In this document: one piece after another, positions 44,233 through 54,300 of the stretch
Position numbering within the stretch: the first letter of the stretch is position 1
Layout of the letters: every line of letters begins with the position of its first letter
DNA from: HGM04593 sp045646965
GTDB taxonomy: Bacteria; Bacteroidota; Bacteroidia; Bacteroidales; Bacteroidaceae
Assembly: GCA_045646965.1 (NCBI GenBank)
Contig: JAZRLR010000018.1
Span: 44,602 to 108,601 of the forward strand
Direction: 5' to 3'
DNA length: 64,000 nucleotides
Position numbers and translations under genes: made by a program
The notes under the pieces: model-generated
What the model saw: the letters and a program-made list of their open reading frames with translations, nothing else
Databases searched by the model: none
What the model was told of the DNA's origin: nothing

Positions 44233-45627
44233 ATGAATACCCTTTTCGACAAAATATGGGATGCACACGTTGTGCAGAAGGTTGAGGACGGCCCCACACA
44301 GCTCTACATCGACCGTCTCTATTGCCACGAGGTGACATCGCCCCAGGCTTTCGACGAGCTGCGCAGCCGCGGAATAGGTTGTTTGCGCCCCGAGAAGATT
44401 TTCTGTATGCCCGACCACAACATCCCCACAAAAAACCAGGACAAGCCCATTGAGGACGAGGTGTCACGCAACCAGGTGGACACCCTCACCAAAAATGCCG
44501 AGCAGTTCGGGTTGAGCTACTGGGGTATGAAACACCCCAATAACGGTATCATACACGTGGTGGGCCCCGAGCAAGGACTCACACTCCCCGGTATGACCAT
44601 AGTGTGTGGCGACTCACACACTTCTACCCACGGTGCTATGGGTGCCATCGCATTCGGCATCGGAACGAGCGAGGTGGGTATGGTTATGGCATCGCAGTGC
44701 ATCCTGCAGCAGAAGCCCAAAGCTATGCGCATAAACGTGGAGGGCAAGCTGGGCAAGGGTGTTACGGCAAAGGATGTGGCACTCTACATTATGTCGCAGA
44801 TGACCACAAGCGGCGCCACAGGATACTTTGTGGAGTATGCAGGTGAGGCTATACGCTCGTTGAGTATGGAGAGCCGTCTGACGCTGTGTAACCTCTCTAT
44901 CGAGATGGGAGCACGCGGAGGTATGGTTGCACCCGACGAGATTACATTTGAATATATAAAAGGACGCCCCTACGCGCCCAAAGGCGAGGAGTGGGAGAAG
45001 GCCGTAGCCTATTGGAAGAGACTCAAGAGCGAGAGCGACGCGGTGTTCGACAAGGAGTACACCTTCAAGGCCGAGGATATTGAACCCCGCATAACATACG
45101 GTACAAACCCCGGTATGGGTATAGGCATCACAGAGCCCATACCCACAGCCGACACCATAGACGAGGCGGGACGCGCTTCGTTCCTCAAGTCACTTGAATA
45201 TATGAAGTTCGAGCCCGGACAGAGACTCCTCGACCACCCCATCGACTATGTCTTTGTAGGTAGCTGCACAAACGGACGCATCGAGGACTTCCGCGCCTTT
45301 GCACAGATAGTGAAAGGTCGCAAGAAAGCCGACAGCGTGACAGCGTGGATTGTGCCCGGCTCGTGGAGCGTGGCACGCCAGATTGCAGCAGAGGGCATCG
45401 ACAAGATTCTTGCCGACGCAGGGTTCGAGATACGCGAACCGGGCTGCTCGGCCTGTCTTGCAATGAACGAGGACAAGGTACCCACAGGAAAATACTGTGT
45501 TTCAACAAGTAACCGCAACTTCGAAGGCCGCCAGGGCCCTGGCTCGCACACAATTCTCGCAAGCCCCTACGTTGCGGCCGCCGCTGCGGTGACAGGAGTT
45601 ATAACCGACCCGCGCACATTGCTTTAA
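44233..45627 (+). CDS. leuC: 3-isopropylmalate dehydratase large subunit
   Basis: The 464-residue protein binds a [4Fe-4S] cluster through Cys345 in VGSCTNGR and Cys405 and Cys408 in GCSAC. Other aconitase-family signatures include MPDHNIPT and CGDSHTSTHGAMG. With LeuD it isomerises 2- to 3-isopropylmalate. Length and motifs are typical of the bacterial LeuC type. The gene starts 13 bases after leuA and ends 18 bases before leuD. Confidence 0.96.
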   Translation: MNTLFDKIWDAHVVQKVEDGPTQLYIDRLYCHEVTSPQAFDELRSRGIGCLRPEKIFCMPDHNIPTKNQDKPIEDEVSRNQVDTLTKNAEQFGLSYWGMKHPNNGIIHVVGPEQGLTLPGMTIVCGDSHTSTHGAMGAIAFGIGTSEVGMVMASQCILQQKPKAMRINVEGKLGKGVTAKDVALYIMSQMTTSGATGYFVEYAGEAIRSLSMESRLTLCNLSIEMGARGGMVAPDEITFEYIKGRPYAPKGEEWEKAVAYWKRLKSESDAVFDKEYTFKAEDIEPRITYGTNPGMGIGITEPIPTADTIDEAGRASFLKSLEYMKFEPGQRLLDHPIDYVFVGSCTNGRIEDFRAFAQIVKGRKKADSVTAWIVPGSWSVARQIAAEGIDKILADAGFEIREPGCSACLAMNEDKVPTGKYCVSTSNRNFEGRQGPGSHTILASPYVAAAAAVTGVITDPRTLL

Positions 45628-45645
45628 CTATAAAAAAGCACCAAG

Positions 45646-46239
45646 ATGAAGAAAGAAAAATTCAATATACTCACCGACAGCTGCATACCCTTGCCGCTGG
45701 AGAATATCGACACCGACCAGATTGTGCCCGCACGCTTTCTGAAGGCCACCACACGCGAGGGATTCGGCGAGAACCTCTTCCGCGACTGGCGTTTCGACAA
45801 AGAGGGAAACAAAATTGAGAGCTTTGTGATGAACAACCCCCGTTACAGCGGCAAGATTCTTGTCGCAGGCAAGAACTTCGGCTGCGGAAGCAGCCGCGAG
45901 CACGCTGCGTGGGCCATCGCCGACTACGGATTCAGAGTAGTTGTATCGAGCTTCTTTGCCGATATTCACAAAAACAACGAGCTCAACAACTTTGTGCTCC
46001 CCGTGGTGGTGAGCGAGGAGTTCCTCAAAGAGCTTTTTGCATCGATTGAGGAGAACCCCACCACACAAGTAACAGTAGACCTGCCCGCGCAGACCATAAC
46101 AAACAACGCAACGGGCAAGAGCGAGAACTTTGAGATTAACGCCTACAAGAAACACTGCCTTATGAACGGTCTCGACGACATCGACTTCCTGTTGAGCAAC
46201 AGAGACAAGATTGAGGCCTGGGAGGCAAAAAACAATTAA
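45646..46239 (+). CDS. leuD: 3-isopropylmalate dehydratase small subunit
   Basis: The 197-residue swivel-domain subunit carries ENIDTDQIVPARFL near the N-terminus and the substrate-binding loop FGCGSSREHAAWAIADYG. It completes the LeuCD isomerase. The spacing of about 20 bases to each neighbour fits a single operon. Nothing unusual was seen. Confidence 0.96.
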   Translation: MKKEKFNILTDSCIPLPLENIDTDQIVPARFLKATTREGFGENLFRDWRFDKEGNKIESFVMNNPRYSGKILVAGKNFGCGSSREHAAWAIADYGFRVVVSSFFADIHKNNELNNFVLPVVVSEEFLKELFASIEENPTTQVTVDLPAQTITNNATGKSENFEINAYKKHCLMNGLDDIDFLLSNRDKIEAWEAKNN

Positions 46240-46259
46240 TCACACAAACAAAAGAGATT

Positions 46260-47333
46260 ATGAATTTTAACATAGCAGTATTGCCGGGCGACGGCATCGG
46301 CCCCGAGATTATAGCACAGGCACTCGAGGTTACAAAGGCCGTGTGCAACAAATTCGGCCACACACTCAACTACAAGACAGGCCTTGTGGGTGCTTGCGCC
46401 ATAGACGCAACGGGCAACCCCTACCCCGACGAGACACACGAGCTCTGTATGCAGAGCGATGCAGTGCTCTTCGGCGCTGTGGGCGACCTGCGATTCGACA
46501 ATAACCCCAACGCCAAGGTACGCCCCGAGCAGGGACTCCTTGCTATGCGCAAAAAACTCGGCCTCTATGCCAACTTGCGCCCCGTGACCACATTTGAGGC
46601 ACTTATCGACAAGTCGCCCCTGCGCACCGACATTGTAAAGGGCACCGACTTTATGTGTATACGCGAGCTCACAGGCGGCCTCTACTTCGGTCGTCCCCAA
46701 GGACGCAGCGAGGACGGCAACGTGGCCTACGACACCTGCGTGTACTCTCGCGAGGAGATTGTGCGCATTGTGAAACTCGCCTACGAGTATGCAATGAAAC
46801 GCAATAAAAAGGTGACTGTGATTGACAAGGCCAACGTGCTCGCCACATCGCGTTTGTGGAGAGAGGTGGCAAAGGAGATTGCAGCCGACTACCCCGAAGT
46901 GGAGACAGAGTTTATGTTTGTGGACAACGCCGCAATGCGTCTTATACAGTGGCCCACATCGTTCGATGTAATGGTAACCGAGAATATGTTCGGCGATATC
47001 CTCACCGACGAGGGTTCTGTAATCACAGGCTCGCTGGGCCTGCTCCCCTCGGCCTCTATCGGCGTACACACATCGCTCTTTGAGCCTATACACGGCTCTT
47101 GGCCGCAGGCAGCCGGCAAGAATATTGCCAACCCCCTTGCCACAATTCTCTCGGCAGCTATGATGTTTGAGTATGCCTTTGGCCTTATGGAAGAGGGCAA
47201 GCTCATACGCGAGGCCGTGAACGCTTCTATGGAGGCCAACGTAAGAACCCCCGACATTCAGGTTGAAGGAGGTGCGGAGTATGGCACCAAAGAGGTGGGC
47301 GAATGGATTGTGAACTACATAAACAACAAGTAA
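46260..47333 (+). CDS. leuB: 3-isopropylmalate dehydrogenase
   Basis: The 357-residue enzyme oxidises and decarboxylates 3-isopropylmalate using NAD. It has LPGDGIGPEII, RELTGGLYFG with the following R-P-Q-G, the K-A-N-V-L segment, and the C-terminal TENMFGDILTDEGSVITGSL and GSAPDIAG-like block (here EPIHGSWPQAAGKNIANP, with S-W-P-Q in place of the common S-A-P-D). Last of the four leucine genes, it runs directly into the amidase gene with no terminator between. Confidence 0.95.
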   Translation: MNFNIAVLPGDGIGPEIIAQALEVTKAVCNKFGHTLNYKTGLVGACAIDATGNPYPDETHELCMQSDAVLFGAVGDLRFDNNPNAKVRPEQGLLAMRKKLGLYANLRPVTTFEALIDKSPLRTDIVKGTDFMCIRELTGGLYFGRPQGRSEDGNVAYDTCVYSREEIVRIVKLAYEYAMKRNKKVTVIDKANVLATSRLWREVAKEIAADYPEVETEFMFVDNAAMRLIQWPTSFDVMVTENMFGDILTDEGSVITGSLGLLPSASIGVHTSLFEPIHGSWPQAAGKNIANPLATILSAAMMFEYAFGLMEEGKLIREAVNASMEANVRTPDIQVEGGAEYGTKEVGEWIVNYINNK

Positions 47334-47335
47334 GA

Positions 47336-48490
47336 GTGTTTCACTTACGGTTTTTCATAAAGTATATCATAGTGGTGCTGCTGATTCTGTCGGTAGCACC
47401 CGTTGCATACGCCGCAAAGGAAAAGAAAAAGCCCTTTACCGTGGTCATAGACCCCGGACACGGCGGTGTGGACCCCGGAGCTCTGGGCCGCAAGGCTAAA
47501 GAGAAGGACGTGAATATGAACGTCTCCGTGGCTCTTGCCGAGATGATTGAGGAGGAATTCCCCGAGGTGGAGGTGATATTTACACGAAAGACCGATGTAA
47601 AGATTCCGCTCATACGCCGTGCACAGATTGCCAACGAGGCAAAGGCCGACCTTTTCATTTCGATACACTCAAACGCCGCAAAGTCGCGCACCGCAAACGG
47701 CTGCGAGACCTTCACCCTGGGCTCGGGAAGCAGCGCCGAGGCAAAGGCGGCGGCTATGTACGAGAATAACGTAATTCTGCTCGAGGACAATTTCGAGCAG
47801 ACATACAAGGGTTTCGACCCCCGTTCGAGCGAGAGCTACATAATTTTTGAGCTCATACGCAACCACGACACCGAGAAGAGCATCGCCCTCGCCGAGGCCG
47901 TGCAAAAGGGTATGGTAGACCGCAGCAAGCTGCACAACAGAGGCGTGTCGTCGGCAGGATTCCTGGTGCTGCACAAAACGGTGATGCCAAGCATTCTTGT
48001 GGAGCTCGGCTTCATAAGTAACGCCACCGAGGAGAAATATATAGCATCGAAGAAAGGCCAGAGAGCGCTTGCGCAGGGCATCTTCGACGGATTCTCGGAG
48101 TACTACCGCACATACGGCAACGCGGACGGGAGCAAGAAAAGCAAAAAAAGCAAGGCCGCTATCGCAAGCAGCGAGAAGGTACCTGCCGCCACCGCAAAGA
48201 AAGGCAAAGCAGCGAAGAGCGGCGTGCCCGTCTTCAAGGTGCAGATACTCACTTCGGGCAGCCGCCTCAAGAGCAACGACAGCCGCCTCAAAGGGGTGAA
48301 AGCCGACTGCTTCGAGGAGAACGGATTGTACAAATACACCTGCGGCGAGAGCACCGACTACAACGAAATTTCCAATTTACGCAAGAGCCTCTCAAACAAA
48401 TTCAAGGAGGCGTTTGTGATAGCATTTATAGACGGCAAGAAGGCAAACACGCAGAAAGCCATTGAAATTTACAAAAAACAAAAGAAATAA
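47336..48490 (+). CDS. N-acetylmuramoyl-L-alanine amidase (Amidase_3) with C-terminal SPOR-like domain
   Basis: The protein has an N-terminal hydrophobic signal or anchor (IKYIIVVLLILSVAPVAYAA). A zinc amidase domain follows (about 30-255) with VIDPGHGGVDPGALG, LFISIHSNAA and the catalytic ILVELGFISN. A lysine- and alanine-rich linker leads to a SPOR-like peptidoglycan-binding domain (about 300-384). It cleaves the amide bond between MurNAc and the stem peptide, usually at division. The start is uncertain: GTG at 47336 begins just after the leuB stop, while ATG at 47303 would overlap leuB by 31 bases and add 11 residues. Absence of a terminator after leuB suggests readthrough from the leu promoter. 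Confidence 0.88.
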   Translation: MFHLRFFIKYIIVVLLILSVAPVAYAAKEKKKPFTVVIDPGHGGVDPGALGRKAKEKDVNMNVSVALAEMIEEEFPEVEVIFTRKTDVKIPLIRRAQIANEAKADLFISIHSNAAKSRTANGCETFTLGSGSSAEAKAAAMYENNVILLEDNFEQTYKGFDPRSSESYIIFELIRNHDTEKSIALAEAVQKGMVDRSKLHNRGVSSAGFLVLHKTVMPSILVELGFISNATEEKYIASKKGQRALAQGIFDGFSEYYRTYGNADGSKKSKKSKAAIASSEKVPAATAKKGKAAKSGVPVFKVQILTSGSRLKSNDSRLKGVKADCFEENGLYKYTCGESTDYNEISNLRKSLSNKFKEAFVIAFIDGKKANTQKAIEIYKKQKK

Positions 48491-48491
48491 T

Positions 48492-49391
48492 ATGGGCAAA
48501 AAAAAGATATTAAGCAAGGAGTTCATTGTGGGCGCAGTGGGCATTACAGCGCTACTGCTCATCTACCTGCTTATAAACTTTTTCAAGGGTATAGACCTCT
48601 TTAAAAGCGGAGAGACATATTATGTAAAGTTCGACAATATAGGAGCACTCGTGAGTTCGAGCCCCATATACCTCAACGGCTACAAGGCAGGAAATGTGAG
48701 AAACATTTCGTTCGACTTTGAGAATATGAGCGACATTGTGGTAACCGTGGACATCGACAAGCGCCTGCGCATCCCCCGCGGCAGCCGTGCCGAGATAAAC
48801 AACCATATGCTCGGCGGTTGCGACATCGCAATCATTATGTCGGACAGCAAAGAGATGCTTGCCCCCGGAGACACCATCTGCGGAGAGCTGAACAAAGGTC
48901 TTATGGGCGAGGTGGGCGACGTTATTCCCACGGTAAACAATATGATTCCCAAGATTGATTCCATATTGACATCGCTCAATGGCATCTTGAGCAACCCCGC
49001 GCTCAACGGCACAATTAAGAACAGCGAGAGCCTCACCGCCTCGCTCGGCACCACGGCACAGGAACTCAACAGCCTGCTCACCGACGACATTCCGCAGATA
49101 ACGGAGCGTCTTATAAAACTCGAGGACGATATCCTCGCCGTGTCGTCGCAGATGAGCGCAACCGACTACAAGAAGATTGTGACATCGCTCGAAGCTACAC
49201 TCACAAACCTCGAGGGCATAACAGCCTCACTCGAGAAGGGAGAGGGCACAGCAGGCAAGCTGCTCAAGGACAACGAGCTCTATAACAGGCTCGACAGCAC
49301 CTGCGCCGCAGCAAACGCCCTGCTCACCGACCTCAAAGAGAACCCCAAGCGATATGTCCACTTCTCTATCTTCGGTGGAAAGAACAAATAA
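48492..49391 (+). CDS. MCE/MlaD family lipid-transport substrate-binding protein
   Basis: The 299-residue protein has one N-terminal membrane anchor (IVGAVGITALLLIYLLINFF) and an MCE domain (about 35-115) with YYVKFDNIGALVSSSPIYLNG and IPRGSRAEINN. A long helical periplasmic region follows. It fits the MlaD component of ABC systems that move phospholipids between membranes. The permease and ATPase partners are not in this window. The start at 48492 lies 1 base after the amidase stop; an upstream in-frame ATG at 48462 lies inside the amidase gene. It is the last gene of the transcript, followed by a strong terminator. Confidence 0.88.
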   Translation: MGKKKILSKEFIVGAVGITALLLIYLLINFFKGIDLFKSGETYYVKFDNIGALVSSSPIYLNGYKAGNVRNISFDFENMSDIVVTVDIDKRLRIPRGSRAEINNHMLGGCDIAIIMSDSKEMLAPGDTICGELNKGLMGEVGDVIPTVNNMIPKIDSILTSLNGILSNPALNGTIKNSESLTASLGTTAQELNSLLTDDIPQITERLIKLEDDILAVSSQMSATDYKKIVTSLEATLTNLEGITASLEKGEGTAGKLLKDNELYNRLDSTCAAANALLTDLKENPKRYVHFSIFGGKNK

Positions 49392-49421
49392 AAACCGCAC
49401 ATAGCACAACGCATATACGTT

Positions 49422-49455
49422 AAAAGGAAGGCAGCCGATGGCTGCCTTCCTTTTG
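49422..49455. terminator. Bidirectional terminator between the MCE gene and the GHL10 gene
   Basis: AAAAGGAAGGCAGCC pairs perfectly with its complement around a short loop. The flanking T and A runs let it stop transcripts from both sides. Confidence 0.9.
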
Positions 49456-49474
49456 TCACTTATGCACACGCTGT

Positions 49475-51148
49475 TTATCTTTTGAAATAGTCGCTCCACA
49501 GAACTGCGCCGTCGCGGTCGGTGACGGTGAGGCGATAGTACCCGCAGGCAAGCTCGCTCACATTCACACTTGTGGAGTAACGGCCGCTGTAGAGCAGCTT
49601 GCCGCGCACATCGTGCACAAGCAGACGTTGCCCCCAGGCAAAAGGCTCGGGCAGGGTAAGAGCCTCGAGACGAGGATTACGGGCAGGTATGTGCAAACGG
49701 GCCGCCACACTCTCGCGGCCGTAAGCATCGACGGCTGTGAGAGCAAACGAGAGAGCCGATGTGGTGCGGCACGCCCACACAAAAGAGTTGCCTTGCAGGT
49801 TGTCACACAGCAAGTTATCCACATCGTCGATATCTACCGTGTCGCCCACAGCCACATATAGGTTATATTTGTTGAGAGGGTGCCCCGCAACCTCGGGCAC
49901 GAGTTGCCACGAGAGCGCAAGGGTGTCGCCACGACTCTCCAAAGCAAATGCCGCGGGCGTGGCGGGAGCCGCTGCCGCAGCCCAGTTGAGAGGGGGCACG
50001 AGAGCTTTTTTTGCATATATAGAGGAGTAGAGCTCGGCCGCGCCACCCGCGTTTGAAAGGAGGTGATGCGCACGGAAGAGCGCGCTGCCCGCAGTGCCTG
50101 CCAAGCGCGAGGTGTTGAGCTGACGGGCAATCTCTACAGGCTGCCAGCCGCCATATTCGGGCAGAAGACGATAGACACCCACGCCGGGAACTATGTGACG
50201 CCCGTGAGAATTCTCCTGCCAGTCGAGCACAAAGGGGTAAAAATTATTACCCTTGAAATAGAGCATCGGGAAGAGGATGTCCATATAACCGTCGCGCATC
50301 CAATCCTGCGCTTCCTGAAAAACCGTCTCGCGGGCGTTCCAGCCATAGGAGCTGTACTGCGCCAGGTCGCCATACTTGCCAAGGGGTGCGCAACTCACAC
50401 GCACCCACGGCTTTAACTCCTTAACCACCTCGCACACTCGGCGGGCTATGGCTGTGATATTTGCACGTCGCCAGGCAGGCAGCGAGAGCCCCTTTCCGTG
50501 ACGGCGATGCAGTGCCGCGTCGGGGTAGTTTTTCACTCTGTCGGGGTAGCGTATATAGTCGAGGTGCAAGCCGTCTACGTCGTATTTTTTTACAATTTCG
50601 GCCACAAGGCTGCACAGATAGTCGGCCGTCGCGGGGTTACCCGGCTCCATATACCAGCTACCGTCGTAGTAGCTGCACAGCGAACGCTGCCTGTGCACAA
50701 GAGACATCTTACCCATACGTTTTATATGCTCGGCCTTGCCAAGCGGCAGGCTCACCACCCAGGCGTGCAACTGCATTCCTCTCTTGTGACACTCTCTCAC
50801 AGCAAATGCCAGCGCGTCGTAGCCGGGGTTGCGCCCCTCCTCACCCGTTAGCACGTGCGAAAAGGGCTCTATGGCCGAGGGGTAGATGACATCTCCGCGC
50901 ACACGGGTTTGCAGGAGAACGGTATTCACACCCAGGGAGTGCAGAGAATCGAGCACCGACGTAAGCTCGCGCTGTTGTGCAAGAGTGTCGGCAGGTGTTT
51001 TTACGAGCGTCTTGGGCCAGTCGAGATTCTCGATGGTTGTGAGCCACACGGCGCGATATTCATACTTGGGCGAAGGGGTTTTCTGTGCCGTTGCACAAAG
51101 CGAAAAGAGTGCGGACAGCAGTAATATGGTGATTTTAATAGCTCTCAT
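49475..51148 (-). CDS. Exported glycoside hydrolase-like family 10 (GHL10/DUF187) protein with sorting-like tail
   Basis: The 557-residue protein has a signal peptide (MRAIKITILLLSALFSLCATA). The GHL10 domain (about 28-350) has EYRAVWLTTIENLDWP, VNTVLLQTRVRGDVIYPS, DVDGLHLDYIRYPD and DILFPMLYF. A fibronectin III-like region follows. Its C-terminus reads LLVHDVRGKLLYSGRYSTSV and continues with N-V-S-E-L-x-x-G-Y-Y-R-L-x-V to a final K-R, close to the classical type IX secretion sorting domain. GHL10 proteins are thought to hydrolyse glycans, possibly in peptidoglycan, but few are characterised. The start at 51148 was chosen for the signal peptide; longer in-frame versions overlap the nifJ promoter. 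Confidence 0.85.
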   Translation of the reverse strand: MRAIKITILLLSALFSLCATAQKTPSPKYEYRAVWLTTIENLDWPKTLVKTPADTLAQQRELTSVLDSLHSLGVNTVLLQTRVRGDVIYPSAIEPFSHVLTGEEGRNPGYDALAFAVRECHKRGMQLHAWVVSLPLGKAEHIKRMGKMSLVHRQRSLCSYYDGSWYMEPGNPATADYLCSLVAEIVKKYDVDGLHLDYIRYPDRVKNYPDAALHRRHGKGLSLPAWRRANITAIARRVCEVVKELKPWVRVSCAPLGKYGDLAQYSSYGWNARETVFQEAQDWMRDGYMDILFPMLYFKGNNFYPFVLDWQENSHGRHIVPGVGVYRLLPEYGGWQPVEIARQLNTSRLAGTAGSALFRAHHLLSNAGGAAELYSSIYAKKALVPPLNWAAAAAPATPAAFALESRGDTLALSWQLVPEVAGHPLNKYNLYVAVGDTVDIDDVDNLLCDNLQGNSFVWACRTTSALSFALTAVDAYGRESVAARLHIPARNPRLEALTLPEPFAWGQRLLVHDVRGKLLYSGRYSTSVNVSELACGYYRLTVTDRDGAVLWSDYFKR

Positions 51149-51162
51149 AATTAAAAATATCA

Positions 51163-51170
51163 CAAAAGTA
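51163..51170 (-). promoter_or_regulatory. Possible -7 element (TACTTTTG) of the GHL10 gene
   Basis: It matches TAnnTTTG on the minus strand but lies only 15 bases from the start codon, which would leave a very short leader. Confidence 0.35.
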
Positions 51171-51215
51171 ATCATTTTTAAGTACGAAATATGAGATTTA
51201 TTCCCGATAAATTTG

Positions 51216-51223
51216 TAATTTTG
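51216..51223 (+). promoter_or_regulatory. Probable -7 element (TAATTTTG) of nifJ
   Basis: It fits TAnnTTTG, 107 bases before the start codon. A -33 TTTG is lacking; TTTA occurs at 51197-51200 with short spacing. Confidence 0.45.
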
Positions 51224-51329
51224 TATGATTTTAATGCTGTGTGGGCACAATAGGCCCTTTGAGAAAAGGGAATCCACGCCGCAAACAGTCAGAAACTTAT
51301 ATTTATTTTTTCATAAACCCTATTGCATT

Positions 51330-54300
51330 ATGACAAAAGCAAAGAAATTTATCACTTGTGACGGAAACCAGGCCGCAGCACACATTGCGTATATGTTTTC
51401 CGAGGTAGCAGCCATCTACCCTATCACTCCCTCATCTACAATGGCGGAGTATGTAGACGAATGGGCTGCACAGGGCCGTAAGAACCTCTTCGGCGAGACA
51501 GTGTTGGTACAGGAGATGCAGTCAGAGGGCGGCGCAGCAGGTGCATTGCACGGCTCGCTTCAGGCCGGTGCACTCACCACAACCTTCACTGCATCGCAGG
51601 GATTGTTGCTTATGATTCCCAATATGTACAAAGTAGCCGGCGAGATGTTGCCCAGCGTGTTCCACGTATCGGCACGTTCTTTGGCAGGTAGCTCACTCAG
51701 CATCTTCGGTGACCATATGGACGTTATGGCTTGCCGTCAGACCGGTTTCGCTATGCTTGCCGAGGGTTCAGTACAGGAGGTTATGGACCTTGCAGCTGTA
51801 GCACACTTGTCTACAATCAAGAGCCGCATCCCCTTCTTGAACTTCTTCGATGGCTTCCGTACATCACACGAAATTCAGAAAATCGAGCTCCTCGAGCAGG
51901 AGGACATCGCTCCCCTGGTAGACTGGGAGGGTATCCAGGCTTTCCGCAACAGAGCTTTGAGCCCTATGTCTCCCGTTATCCGCGGTACAGCCGAGCAGCC
52001 CGAGACATTCTTTGCTCACAAAGAGGTTGTTAATAAGTTCTACGATGCAGTGCCCGATATCGTAGCAGAGTATATGAACGAGATTTCTGCTATCACAGGC
52101 CGCAAGTATGCTCCCTTCACATACTATGGTGCAGAGGACGCAGACCGCGTAATCATCGTTATGGGTTCTGCTACAGAGGCTGCAAAAGAGGCTATCGACT
52201 ACCTCACAGCTAAAGGCGAGAAGGTTGGTCTTATCAGCGTACACCTCTATCGTCCCTTCTCACTCAAATACTTGGCAGCAGTTACTCCCAAGACAGTTAA
52301 GCGCATAGCAGTTCTCGACCGCACAAAAGAGCCCGGATGCAACGGTGAGCCCTTGTATCTCGACGTTGTTGAGGCATTCTCAAGCAGCGAGGAGCTCAAA
52401 GCAATCAACCCCACAATCGTTGGCGGTCGCTTCGGTATCGGTTCTTGCGATACAACTCCCGCGATTATTATGTCAATCTACGAGAACCTCGCTCTCCCCA
52501 CACCCAAGAACCACTTCACAGTTGGTATCGAGGACGATGTAACATTCACATCACTTCCCAAGAAAGAGGAGATTGCAGTTGTAGAAGGCGTGTTCGAGGC
52601 TAAATTCTACGGTCTTGGCGCAGACGGTACTGTAGGTGCAAACAAGAACTCAATCAAGATTATCGGTGAGAACACCGACAAGCACTGCCAGGCTTACTTC
52701 TCTTACGACTCTAAAAAGTCGGGAGGTTTCACCTGCTCACACTTGCGTTTCGGTGACAAACCCATCCGTTCTACATATCTCGTAAACACTCCCAACTTCG
52801 TTGCTTGCCACGTTCAGGCATACCTCCGTATGTACGATGTAATCCGCGGTTTGCAGAAGGGCGGTACATTCCTCTTGAACACAGTATGGGAGGGTGAGGA
52901 GCTCGTTAAGAACCTCCCCAACGATATAAAGAGATATTTTGCAGAAAACGATATCACAGTTTACTATATCAACGCTACAAAGATTGCACAGGAGATTGGT
53001 CTCGGCAACCGTACTAACACAATCCTCCAGAGCGCATTCTTCCGCATCACAGAGGTTATCCCCGTAGATCTCGCTATCGAGCAGATGAAGAAGTTCATCG
53101 TTAAGTCTTATGGCAAGAAAGGTCAGGACATCGTGGACAAGAACAATGCAGCTGTTGATCGCGGTGGTGAGTACCAGAAACTCGCTATCGATGCTGCTTG
53201 GGCTAATCTCCCCGCCGATGTTGAGGAGGTACGCGACGAGCCCGAGTTCATCTCAAAGATCGTTCGTCCTATCAACGCACAGAAGGGTGACCAGCTCCCC
53301 GTTTCAGCTTACTTGCAGATTGCCGACGGTACTTGGCCTCTCGGTACATCGGCTTACGAGAAACGCGGTGTAAGCGCATTCGTTCCCAAATGGGATGCCG
53401 AGAAATGTATCCAGTGTAACAGATGTTCTTACGTTTGTCCTCACGGCTGTATCCGTCCCTTCGTTATGGATGAGAACGAGGCTGCAGGTCTCAACGCAGA
53501 GAAGATAGAGATGAAAGCTCCCGCAGCGTTCAAGGGTATGCAGTTCCGCATTCAGGTGGGTGTACTCGACTGCTTGGGCTGTGGTAACTGTGTAGACGTA
53601 TGTCCCGGTAACCCCAAACTCGGTGGTTCTGCACTCACAATGGTTCCCCTGGAGCAGGAGCGCGGCGAGGCTGCCAACTGGGATTACTGCTACAAGAACG
53701 TCAAGAGCAAACAGGAACTCATCGACGTTAAGAGCAACCCCAAGAACTCACAGTTTGCAACACCTTTGTTCCAGTTCTCCGGAGCTTGTTCAGGTTGCGG
53801 TGAGACACCTTATGTTAAGCTCATCACACAGCTCTTCGGTGAGCGTCAGATTGTAGCTAACGCAACAGGTTGTTCTTCAATCTACACAGCTTCAGTTCCT
53901 TCTACACCCTACTGCACAAACGAGAAGGGCGAGGGTCCCGCTTGGGGTAACTCACTCTTTGAGGACTTCTGCGAGTATGGTCTTGGTATGAAGCTTGCTG
54001 AGAACAAGATGCGCGAGCGCCTCGAGGCTCTCTTCACAGAGCTCACACAGTGCAGCTGCGCAAGCGAGGAGTTGAAGGCACTTGCACAGCAGTGGCTCGA
54101 CAACAAGTTCAGCGGCGATGTAACAAAGGCTATCGCTCCTGCAATCATCGCAGCTTGCGAGGCAAGCGAGTGCGAGACTTGCAAGAAGATTCTCGACATC
54201 AAACAGTACATCGTAAAACGCTCACAGTGGATTATCGGTGGTGACGGTGCTTCTTACGATATCGGTTACGGCGGTCTCGACCACGTTATCGCATCGGGCG

